NCBI RefSeq assembly: GCF_014836765.1
Contig: NZ_JACSQG010000003.1
Span: 62,001 to 126,000 of the forward strand
Direction of reading: 5' to 3'
DNA from: Serpens gallinarum
GTDB taxonomy: Bacteria; Pseudomonadota; Gammaproteobacteria; Pseudomonadales; Pseudomonadaceae
Length of the DNA stretch: 64,000 nucleotides
Position 1 is the stretch's first letter; every line of letters starts with the position of its first letter. Below the pieces are notes generated by a model, which did no database searches, was not told where the DNA came from, and saw nothing but the letters and a program-made list of their open reading frames with translations. The position numbers and the translations under genes were made by a program. This document shows, in pieces, positions 57,724-64,000 of the stretch.

Positions 57724-57766
57724 GGCTGGCACGTCTGGCTGGGACATGCACGCACTCACGGAGTGC
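57724..57766. promoter_or_regulatory. Candidate operator upstream of the repeat-peptide gene
   Basis: Two direct copies of GGCTGGNACRT lie at 57724 and 57737 (13 bp apart), followed by the inverted repeat GCACTC-ACG-GAGTGC at 57752-57766. Direct repeats are the usual binding pattern of AraC-type activators. The arrangement is 55-100 bp before the peptide ATG. I cannot place a -35/-10 pair with confidence. Confidence 0.35.
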
Positions 57767-57821
57767 TTCATCAGGGCAAACGACTCGATCGACCCTTAGA
57801 ACAATGAGAGAGGGCTTCAGG

Positions 57822-57989
57822 ATGAACACGAACCACATCAGCGCGACGATCGGCGGAACTGTTGGCGGAACGGTCGGCGGGACCGTAGGCGGAACTGTCG
57901 GTGGGACCGTGGGTGGAACTGTCGGTGGGACTGTGGGCGGCACCTTTGCAGTCGGTGGCGTGAAGCTGAGCCAGCGTCTGACAAGGTAA
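57822..57989 (+). CDS. Glycine-rich tetrapeptide-repeat peptide, putative radical-SAM substrate
   Basis: 55 residues: a short leader (MNTNHISATI), seven perfect GGTV units, one GGTF, then AVGG and a basic tail (VKLSQRLTR). It has no Cys, no Trp, no Tyr and one Phe. The repeats use many synonymous codons (GGA/GGG/GGC/GGT, ACT/ACC/ACG, GTT/GTC/GTA/GTG), so they are not a recent DNA duplication. AGAGAGG lies 8 bp upstream; an in-frame ATG 18 bp earlier is an alternative start. It is 70 bp before the radical SAM gene and likely its substrate. The function is inference. Confidence 0.75.
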   Translation: MNTNHISATIGGTVGGTVGGTVGGTVGGTVGGTVGGTVGGTFAVGGVKLSQRLTR

Positions 57990-58059
57990 GTAGAGATGGC
58001 GGCGTCTGACCTGACGCCGCCATTCGCCTGTCGCCAATGCAACTGCAGAGGGTAACCAG

Positions 58060-59556
58060 TTGAATTCATTCGAATCCGAGCCATTTATTCTTTCAGAGAA
58101 CATCGTTCAGACGAAGGTCGATCAACACTTTGCGACATATCACCGCCTGCTGGGTGGTCTGTTCTTTCTGGACGAAGCTGGTCAGGAACTCCTCAATACC
58201 TACCGCAAGCCTCGTAACGTGCCGGCCAGCTTACTGTCGGGAGAGGCCAGTACCAGAGCTGATGAGCTGACCCAGCAGCTTATTGCACGCCACATCCTCG
58301 TTCCGGCCCGCGGGCAGCAGCTACCGGCCGGACCTTCGGTGGTCGAGAAGAAGATCAACATCATTCAGCTGATACTGGCCAACGCCTGCAATTTCGGTTG
58401 CACCTACTGTTTCGAAGGCGTCCAGGGCAAGGAAATGTCGGCCGAAGACGAATACAACAAGGTCGACACTTCGCGGCTTATTGCCCGTGAAGGAATCAAG
58501 GTAAATATTGAGGATTCGATCTATGCGTCCAAGGAGCGCTTCGACCATCAGTACGATCCCAAAAACAGGTCGATGAAGCCTGCAGATGGCATCGCCTACG
58601 TTGAATCGGCTCTGGCCGTGGCTCGCTCCGAGGGCGTCGTCGAAGTGATGCTCCAGTTCTTTGGCGGTGAACCACTGCTCAACTGGCGCACTATCCAGGC
58701 TGTGCTCGAGCGGTTTGGAAATGGTGAGCGCGAAGGCATCAAGATTCACTACTCGACTGTGACCAATGGGTCGCTGATCACTGAAGAAGTGGCGCGCACT
58801 TTCGCCCAGTACCAGGTGGCCGTCTGCGTCAGTTTCGATTCCCCCACCAGCCCTAGCCGGCCGCTGAAAAATGGCGATGACAGCACACCTGTCGTGATGC
58901 AGGGATTGAGGACTCTTCAGAGGTACAACAACCGGGTGGCAATCAATGCCGCGCTGACATCCTCGACCTGGAGCGATTTTGATAACTCGATCGTTGATCT
59001 GGCCGTCGATGTCGGCGCTCGAGAGATTGGCGTCGTCGTCGATTTCGACCCTACGTTCTATTCGGACTTCGGGGCACGAAACATCGTCGAACGTCTCTGG
59101 AATGTCGTGGAGTACGGCAGATCACGCGGTGTCGTGCTTACCGGATATTGGCACCAGATTTTTCAGGTCATGCTGGGTTTTGACAGCGTTACTTTTCGAG
59201 GTTTTAAAAACTGTTCGGCCAAAGGCGCGCAGTTCAGCATCGAGCCCAATGGTTCGGTCTTCGCCTGCAAGGCGGGTTCGACCCTCCTCGGGGACATTCG
59301 CGATGGCACTGAGATCCTCAATTCCGAGCCCTATCTGCAGCATGCGAGGCTTCGACGAGACAACCCGGATTTCTGCCGCGGATGCGAGATTGAAGGCTTC
59401 TGCGGCGGACTATGCCTGGGGCCGCTGGAAAAGAAATTTGCGTCGGTCGACTCCGTTGAGCCCTCGGCCTGCGATTTCTACCGAGGTATCACGCAAAAGC
59501 ACATCGAATCGCTGAAACCCTACGAAGTTGCCACCTTTGATCTCCAGCCAGCTTGA
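58060..59556 (+). CDS. Radical SAM/SPASM peptide-modifying enzyme
   Basis: 498 residues. Residues 1-95 look like a small helical and winged region, possibly a peptide-recognition (RRE/PqqD-like) domain. The radical SAM cluster motif is CNFGCTYC (Cys110, 114, 117), and GGEP is at residues 202-204. The C-terminal SPASM domain has seven Cys at 385, 403, 439, 442, 448, 452 and 471, in the CX2CX5CX3C pattern for two auxiliary 4Fe-4S clusters. Such enzymes modify ribosomal peptides. The start is TTG with AGAGGG about 9 bp upstream. It lies between the repeat peptide and the dioxygenase. Confidence 0.9.
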   Translation: MNSFESEPFILSENIVQTKVDQHFATYHRLLGGLFFLDEAGQELLNTYRKPRNVPASLLSGEASTRADELTQQLIARHILVPARGQQLPAGPSVVEKKINIIQLILANACNFGCTYCFEGVQGKEMSAEDEYNKVDTSRLIAREGIKVNIEDSIYASKERFDHQYDPKNRSMKPADGIAYVESALAVARSEGVVEVMLQFFGGEPLLNWRTIQAVLERFGNGEREGIKIHYSTVTNGSLITEEVARTFAQYQVAVCVSFDSPTSPSRPLKNGDDSTPVVMQGLRTLQRYNNRVAINAALTSSTWSDFDNSIVDLAVDVGAREIGVVVDFDPTFYSDFGARNIVERLWNVVEYGRSRGVVLTGYWHQIFQVMLGFDSVTFRGFKNCSAKGAQFSIEPNGSVFACKAGSTLLGDIRDGTEILNSEPYLQHARLRRDNPDFCRGCEIEGFCGGLCLGPLEKKFASVDSVEPSACDFYRGITQKHIESLKPYEVATFDLQPA

Positions 59557-59572
59557 TTCGAGAAGGATTCGT

Positions 59573-60310
59573 ATGACTACCGCTATGGCACCGCTGCTCC
59601 CTGTTACGCAGTCCGATAATGATTTTCTCAACAGAGGCTTCTGTGTTGTTGACATGCCAGTCATGTCGGACAGCTTCCAGGCGACCTTTGCAAACCTACC
59701 ACGTGATCAACACAGCCCGAGCCGGTTGCGGCAAATTCGGCTCTCCCAGTACCTGGGCTTCTGGGACGAGGTGGAGTGGGTTTTCGCCACCCTGCCACAG
59801 CGTAAGTACATTCAATCGGCCCGCTACATAAGGCTGGCGGAAGCCGGCGGAGTGCCGCGGCATCGCGAGCCGCTTGAAGTGGATCCGAGTGCGTTGATTG
59901 CCCGTGTACTGGAACACCTGCCGATTGATCGCCAGGAGATGCTCCAGGTGAACGTCAATCAGATTCGGGTGGTTGCAAACAGCCTGTTCAAGGGGGTCAC
60001 GGTGCCCGAGGGACCGCACCGGGACGGCCATGAGTACAGTGTCATCGCCGTGGCGCGCAGGGAAAAAGTGAAAGGCGGCGAGACGCAGGTGATTGACCCT
60101 GCCACCATGGAGGTGGTGTATCGGCAAACCCTGGCAGAGAATCAGGCGATTCTCATCGATGATGAGCGCTACATTCATTATGCGACCAACATCGAACCTG
60201 TCGAAGGCGAGGCTGGCTATCGGGACATTTGGGTGATCGAAATCAACCGCTGGGAGAGCCGGGCCTACGGCCGCGCTCATGAAAGGCTGGCCATGGCGGC
60301 CGAGGGTTAA
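59573..60310 (+). CDS. 2OG-Fe(II) dioxygenase, L-isoleucine dioxygenase-like family
   Basis: 245 residues with AGAAGGA upstream. The iron site is PHRDGHEY (His149, Asp151) with distal His202 in RYIHYATNI, and Arg217 in GYRDIW is placed to bind 2-oxoglutarate. The overall pattern fits the 2OG-Fe_Oxy_2 family (PF10014), whose known members hydroxylate free L-isoleucine and related aliphatic amino acids. It lies 16 bp after the radical SAM gene and overlaps azlC by one base. The substrate could be a free amino acid or the repeat peptide; family knowledge favours the former, context leaves both open. Confidence 0.85.
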   Translation: MTTAMAPLLPVTQSDNDFLNRGFCVVDMPVMSDSFQATFANLPRDQHSPSRLRQIRLSQYLGFWDEVEWVFATLPQRKYIQSARYIRLAEAGGVPRHREPLEVDPSALIARVLEHLPIDRQEMLQVNVNQIRVVANSLFKGVTVPEGPHRDGHEYSVIAVARREKVKGGETQVIDPATMEVVYRQTLAENQAILIDDERYIHYATNIEPVEGEAGYRDIWVIEINRWESRAYGRAHERLAMAAEG

Positions 60311-61044
60311 TGAAGAGCATCGCCCGAATACGCAGTTGGGGTGCCGCTGTGCTGCAAACCGGTACGCTGCATCGCCCGCTTTATCGCGTGGTCCCGACTG
60401 CGCTTGCGATCGTTCCGGTTAGCGCGCTGTTTGGCGCGCTTGCCGCACGTGCCGACTGGTCGTGGCTCGAGATCCTGGCGGTGGGTGTGCTTGGCTTCTC
60501 CGGCAGCGGCCAATTCGCCTTGCTGCCACTTGCAGAGGCCGACGCCGGCTTCTTCACAATGCTGATGGTCACGGCATCGATCAATAGCCGCTATTTGCCG
60601 ATCGCCTATGCTTCGGCGGGACGGCTACCCACATCGCTCACCCAGCGAGCCGTGGTCGCACACATGCTGGGTGACGAGGCCTACGCCACCGAGCATGACT
60701 CTGACAGCAAGCGCGCCGTCATGCTGATACGAGGGACAATATTCTGCGCCTGGGTTGGCGCAGGTTTGCTCGGCGCTGTGCTGGGGCAATTCATTCCGGC
60801 TGCCTGGGTCGGTGAGGGCGTCAATCTCGGCTTCCCCGCGAGCGTGGTGCTGATGCACCTGTCAGCCTTGCAGCTGCGCGCCCGGCTCTGGCAGGTGCCA
60901 GGCAGCAGTCGCACCCGGGGCCTTGCGGCGGCGGGGTTGTGTGCAGGGGTATCGCTCTTACTGATCAGCCTCTTGGGCCCGCTTTACTTCTGGATACCGA
61001 GTGTGTTGGCGGCCACGGTGATTCTCGGAAGGACCGATATATGA
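60310..61044 (+). CDS. azlC: Branched-chain amino acid export protein AzlC
   Basis: 244-residue inner membrane protein, the large subunit of the AzlCD exporter. GFSGSGQFALLPLAEADAG and ASINSRYLPIAYA are the family's conserved parts. ATG overlaps the dioxygenase stop (TAATG). AzlCD exports branched-chain amino acids and analogues such as 4-azaleucine, which suggests a modified aliphatic amino acid as the cassette's product. Confidence 0.93.
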   Translation: MKSIARIRSWGAAVLQTGTLHRPLYRVVPTALAIVPVSALFGALAARADWSWLEILAVGVLGFSGSGQFALLPLAEADAGFFTMLMVTASINSRYLPIAYASAGRLPTSLTQRAVVAHMLGDEAYATEHDSDSKRAVMLIRGTIFCAWVGAGLLGAVLGQFIPAAWVGEGVNLGFPASVVLMHLSALQLRARLWQVPGSSRTRGLAAAGLCAGVSLLLISLLGPLYFWIPSVLAATVILGRTDI

Positions 61045-61343
61045 ATCAATCGGTGGCCATCGCAATCGGGGCATTATTCCTCACCAGTTGCCTGGTCAGG
61101 ATCCTCCCAGCGTTCGTGTCGCTTCGGATGGCGCCCGAGAGTCGACGTTACGTCGAGCGGGTTCTACCAGCAGCTGTCTTCATCAACTTCGCCGTCTATA
61201 TCGCTTATTCCGAGCTGGTGCGAGAGCCTCTGGCGGCGGCGGTCTCGCTGGCCGTAGTTGCAGCTGTCGCTTTCCTGAATGCGCTTGGGCTCATCAGCGC
61301 AGCCGCCTTAGGTACCGCGCTTTACTTTCTTCTGGCAAGTTGA
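61041..61343 (+). CDS. azlD: Branched-chain amino acid export protein AzlD
   Basis: 100-residue small subunit of the exporter with three to four membrane helices; RILPAFVSLRMAPES and the RYVERVLPAAVF segment are typical. It overlaps azlC by 4 bp (ATGA) and ends the cassette. No terminator with a T-run is evident after it. Confidence 0.9.
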   Translation: MNQSVAIAIGALFLTSCLVRILPAFVSLRMAPESRRYVERVLPAAVFINFAVYIAYSELVREPLAAAVSLAVVAAVAFLNALGLISAAALGTALYFLLAS

Positions 61344-61356
61344 CCGACCGTCGAGA

Positions 61357-61725
61357 TCAAGAAGGGGTCGGAAATCCTTGATCAGGTATCCGAAGTGTTG
61401 ATGCTGTAACAGGGGCGTCACGACGCTGAGAAATCGTCGGTGCGTACTGCGAGCGCTGCATTCCGCTGAGAAGGTCTTCCGGCACGGGTTCCAGGCGTGC
61501 GCGGACTGCCTGCGCCTCGGCGTGGTTGGCCCGAAAGTCCTTGCGGCTCAACCCCGACGGTTTGCAGCGCTGCGCCAGGTCGAACAGGCCGCGTAGCTGA
61601 TGGTCGCCACTGTCTAGGATGTGCGCCATGTCTTGCTGAGTAATCAGCGCGGTGTGATGGGCCAGCAGGGCACGACGAGCCAGCACGTCGTAGTCCGTTA
61701 GCAGGTAGACGCCCAGAAAACCCAA
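61357..61725 (-). CDS. Hypothetical protein, possibly degraded
   Basis: 122 residues from a TTG (MGFLGVYLLTDYDVL). No family recognised. A hydrophobic stretch (LPLFIAISWVFWAS) lies just upstream in a different frame, which suggests the original protein began with a membrane anchor and that a frameshift broke it. The segment RRALLAHHTALITQQDMAHIL looks helical. It converges with azlD. Confidence 0.35.
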   Translation of the reverse strand: MGFLGVYLLTDYDVLARRALLAHHTALITQQDMAHILDSGDHQLRGLFDLAQRCKPSGLSRKDFRANHAEAQAVRARLEPVPEDLLSGMQRSQYAPTISQRRDAPVTASTLRIPDQGFPTPS

Positions 61726-61816
61726 CTGATTGCAATGAACAGCGGCAGGATGACCGGGCGCTGATTCAGATTTTCACCCGTGATTTGTTCGGTTATTGCC
61801 GCTCGAGATACGTGCG

Positions 61817-61878
61817 GTTATGTCACTGACATAACGGCCATTGCGCCGGACGGCGGGATTATTCCACTGGCATAACGG
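61817..61878. repeat. CACTGRCATAACGG direct repeat with palindromic half
   Basis: CACTGACATAACGG at 61824 and CACTGGCATAACGG at 61865 are direct copies 41 bp apart. The first is part of a perfect inverted repeat, GTTATGTCA-C-TGACATAAC (61817-61835). It lies in decayed sequence with no clear gene to regulate. Confidence 0.5.
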
Positions 61879-61879
61879 A

Positions 61880-62330
61880 TCAGGACTCACGCCTCAAACG
61901 GCTGTGCTGACGAAGTTCATCCAGGCAGGCCTGTACCTGTGTGGACACCGGGTCGCCAGGTTGGCGTTTGGGCTGTGGAGGACGAGGGCGTTCGGGCGGT
62001 TTGGCAGTGGGCGCAGTGCTTGTCTCGCTGGCTGGTTTCCCGCGAGGCGCTCGCGCTGCCTGGAACGCTGGACAGATAGTGCTGGAGGTCGCCGTAGCGG
62101 GGTGGTGGCGCTTCAGGCTCGCGGGCCAACAGGTGAATGACCCAGGCATTGCCTGTTCCAGAGGGCAGGTCAGATTTCGAAACCGTCGTGCACGAATCGA
62201 CTTTTTTGCCATCGGTATCGCCGGCGCTGGCCCGGTCGCGGCCGCATTCGCACGGGCCCTGGCACGTCGGAACATCCCGGCGATCCTGTCCAACAGTCGC
62301 GGTCCGCCAAAGCTCAGGTATTGCACCCAT
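61880..62330 (-). pseudogene. Decayed coding sequence, family unknown
   Basis: Two minus-strand frames read open through this stretch. One ends STQVQACLDELRQHSRLRRES and looks like a real C-terminus; the other has LLAREPEAPPPRYGDLQHYL. Neither has a complete domain, and composition shifts to Arg/Pro/Ala. I read it as a frameshifted remnant of a mobile-element gene, but cannot name it. Confidence 0.3.
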
Positions 62331-62480
62331 GTCTGCCCGTCGCGAACGTCACGCTCATCTTAAATGCTTCATTCACCTAGGGGCGGAATCTGACCGATCC
62401 GACCTTGGTCTGCCGGGCGAGCCTGGCAGACTAGGATATGGTGAATGTACCGGCATGGGGCCGGATCAAGGAGGAGTAAC

Positions 62481-62699
62481 GTGGACGCACATACCAAAAT
62501 TTTCGACTTTGGCGGGATCGTGTTTGATGTTCACTCTAAGAAACATCCGAACGGTTGGGAGATGAGGTTAGAGATTGGTGACCCAATCAATATCTCCAGG
62601 TGTGACGCTGATAGCCTGTACAGCACTCTTGATGAGGGGTTGGCAGCTGGCGAGGATCTGGGCAAAAAGTTAATTAACGGGTATATAAACTCTCTCTAA
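62481..62699 (+). CDS. Small hypothetical protein
   Basis: 72 residues from GTG, preceded by a near-perfect ribosome site (AAGGAGGAGTAAC). It has no signal peptide and no membrane segment, is acidic overall, and starts VDAHTKIFDFGGIVFDVHSKK. No family recognised. Lower GC than the neighbouring housekeeping genes suggests transfer. The strong ribosome site supports it being real. Confidence 0.55.
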   Translation: MDAHTKIFDFGGIVFDVHSKKHPNGWEMRLEIGDPINISRCDADSLYSTLDEGLAAGEDLGKKLINGYINSL

Positions 62700-63379
62700 T
62701 TGTTGTGCAGCGATTGGTTTGTTCGCGCAGCACCTCACCTCGGCGGCCCAGGCATCTGCCCGGCCGCCGATCAATCTTGACGGCAGAGTCGTCAGTCAGA
62801 CGGGATGAACCGGCGTCGATGCTCTACCTATGCGCGGCTACATCCTGGGCACGGGCTCGACGGTGTAGCGAGCTGCTGCCATATCCAGTTAGGGCTTCCA
62901 GGTTGGCGCCCCTCTCCTCAATCGCCATTGTTAACGGATGCTGCACCACTACCCAGCTCGCGCAGATCACCAAGGTAGATCCGGTTCTCCGTGGTCGCTC
63001 ACAGTGGCAGCTCCAGGTTTTTGAACGTCCCGTGAAATGCCGGAAGGCGCCGAGTTCGGTACGTGCGAATGACTTACTAAGCCTGTTAATTAATACGTAT
63101 CGATCTGGTTTTAAATTGCCGCGCTTTCGGCAGGGATGTTGAATGCCACGCCCTGAGGGCTGCCTTTATTGGAATTTATCAGCCGTCTCCGCAGCTTGAC
63201 GCTCTGCACCTCGATCACAGCGTGAACTTAACCAGGTAACGCTATTCTACAACTGTGCCTTCCTCGTCAATTCCGCCGGGCTTGTCGAGGGGTCGTGAAT
63301 GGCCGGATAGGTGCAACCTGAGCGTGCAATCTTTAGGTTGGCCGTATTTGGCATAGCCTATCCAGGTGGGGCCGTTGAA
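62700..63379. other. Region without a recognisable gene
   Basis: About 680 bp with one possible open frame (62705-63142) whose product has no domain or plausible composition. A small AT-rich patch (CTGTTAATTAATACGTATCGATC) lies near 63080. I see no tRNA or clear repeat. It is the right edge of the accessory region. Confidence 0.4.
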
Positions 63380-63976
63380 GTGACCGACACTCGCGAGTTC
63401 ATAGTTTGCGAATACTGCGATGCGGTCTATCGCAAGTCATCCTTGGCGCGTCGACAGAGCGCGATCTGCGCACGTTGCGGCGCGGTCCTCCAGCGTCATG
63501 TCGGTCTTTCGGTGCAACAGCGTCTTGCCTTGAGCGTGACCGCCGCCATCCTGCTGATCTACTCCAACTACTACCCCGTGATGAGCATCAGCCTGCAAGG
63601 CGTAAGCAACTCCGCGACGCTGTGGGATTCGGTGCAGATCCTCAGCCAGGGATCCATCACTTTCATAGCACTGGTGGCCGCCCTGACCATTATCATCGCG
63701 CCGATCCTGCAAGTGGTACTGCTGATCTGGGTCCTGTTGTTCGCCCTCGGCCATAGGCGTTCTCCAGGGTTTGCCCTGTGCATGCGTGCCCTGGAAAGCC
63801 TGCGGCCGTGGAACATGCTGGAGGTTTGTCTGCTGGGCGCGCTGGTGGCGGTGATCAAGCTGGCTGGTCTGCTGGATGTGGTGCCGGGGATAGGACTGGT
63901 GGCCCTGGCCGCATTGAGCGTGCTGTTGATCTATATCGCCGGCCGCGATGTGCGCGACCTGTGGGACAGGTTATGA
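63380..63976 (+). CDS. pqiA: Paraquat-inducible protein A family membrane protein
   Basis: 198 residues from GTG. Two zinc-ribbon-like pairs, CEYC (Cys10, 13) and CARC (Cys30, 33), come before four membrane helices. IYSNYYPVMSISLQG and PWNMLEVCLLGALVAVIKLAG are typical PqiA-domain features. PqiA/YebS proteins work with MlaD-type periplasmic proteins in lipid transport across the envelope. ATGA overlap links it to the next gene. Symbol given by family only. Confidence 0.8.
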   Translation: MTDTREFIVCEYCDAVYRKSSLARRQSAICARCGAVLQRHVGLSVQQRLALSVTAAILLIYSNYYPVMSISLQGVSNSATLWDSVQILSQGSITFIALVAALTIIIAPILQVVLLIWVLLFALGHRRSPGFALCMRALESLRPWNMLEVCLLGALVAVIKLAGLLDVVPGIGLVALAALSVLLIYIAGRDVRDLWDRL

Positions 63977-64000
63977 ACGACCCCCCACTGGCCGGCGCGC
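63973..64000 (+). CDS. Start of the next gene in the pqi operon (partial)
   Basis: The ATG overlaps the previous stop by 4 bp and reads MNDPPLAGA before the window ends. By usual arrangement this is a second PqiA-type protein or the MlaD-domain partner. Too short to identify. Confidence 0.5.

Noticed and set aside
57678-57821. N-terminal extension of the repeat peptide to 103 residues
   Set aside because: The upstream part overlaps the candidate operator, has no ribosome site and looks like translated non-coding sequence (Arg/Ser/Cys mix).
57837-57950. Tandem 12-bp DNA repeat as a minisatellite or CRISPR-like array
   Set aside because: Units are contiguous with no spacers and differ at third codon positions while coding the same four residues, so the repeat is a protein feature.
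57566-58084. Long minus-strand frame with a Pro/Thr-rich repeat opposite the peptide gene
   Set aside because: It is the antisense reading of the GGTV repeat. Its repeat follows from the plus-strand codons, it has no ribosome site, and the plus frame shows synonymous drift that preserves the peptide.
57822-59556. Assignment to the known GrrA/GrrM glycine-rich-repeat system
   Set aside because: I could not match the strict GGTV unit, the short leader or the dioxygenase and AzlCD neighbours to that system from memory; only the general theme of a Gly-rich repeat plus SPASM enzyme is shared.
62705-63142. 145-codon plus-strand frame
   Set aside because: Composition is Arg/Ser/Pro/Leu-rich without a domain, there is no ribosome site, and it lies in decayed sequence.

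Overview
This is a window of a Pseudomonas chromosome. The evidence is the gene content and order: nuoA-N with a fused nuoCD, a 531-residue isocitrate lyase, roxA-purB-hflD-mnmA, divergent idh/icd, cspD/clpS-clpA, infA-bpt-aat-trxB, ftsK-lolA-rarA-crcB-serS-cysG, tusDCBE, and gacA-uvrC-pgsA followed by tRNA-Gly, tRNA-Cys and tRNA-Leu. This matches the arrangement I know from Pseudomonas. GC content is high, and many operon genes overlap by 4 bp. I cannot name a species.

Layout. (1) 1-187: tail of an AI-2E family transporter. (2) 306-15285, minus strand: complete 13-gene respiratory complex I operon, with two related palindromic repeats inserted between nuoI and nuoJ and between nuoF and nuoG. 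(3) 15543-23930, minus strand: isocitrate lyase with a recognisable promoter and a candidate operator, then a secretin-N-like exported protein, a GNAT acetyltransferase, a ribosomal oxygenase, purB, hflD, mnmA and a Nudix hydrolase. (4) 24026-31408: two unrelated isocitrate dehydrogenases (idh, icd) transcribed divergently, then cspD, clpS, clpA and infA. (5) 31510-42902: N-end-rule enzymes bpt and aat, trxB, the ftsK to cysG series and a glutathionyl-hydroquinone reductase. (6) 43012-46154: the tus tRNA-thiolation genes and a BI-1 family protein. (7) 46301-51815: tRNA-Ser with an integrase remnant beside it, polB, and a ThDP enzyme. (8) 52047-55567: gacA, uvrC, pgsA and three tRNA genes. (9) 55568-63379: accessory region. 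It starts with what looks like the 3' half of a tRNA-Pro gene (a likely integration scar) and a broken dehydrogenase, and ends in decayed sequence. (10) 63380-64000: PqiA-type membrane proteins.

The most interesting part is 56817-61343. An AraC-type regulator precedes a 55-residue peptide made of seven perfect GGTV repeats plus GGTF. It is followed by a radical SAM/SPASM enzyme, an Fe(II)/2-oxoglutarate dioxygenase of the family that hydroxylates free branched-chain amino acids, and an AzlC/AzlD branched-chain amino acid exporter. The last four genes are tightly packed. The repeat codons vary synonymously, so the repeat appears to be kept at the protein level. I infer a peptide-modification (RiPP-like) system, or one that makes and exports a modified amino acid. 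I do not recognise it as a described system, and I have run no search.
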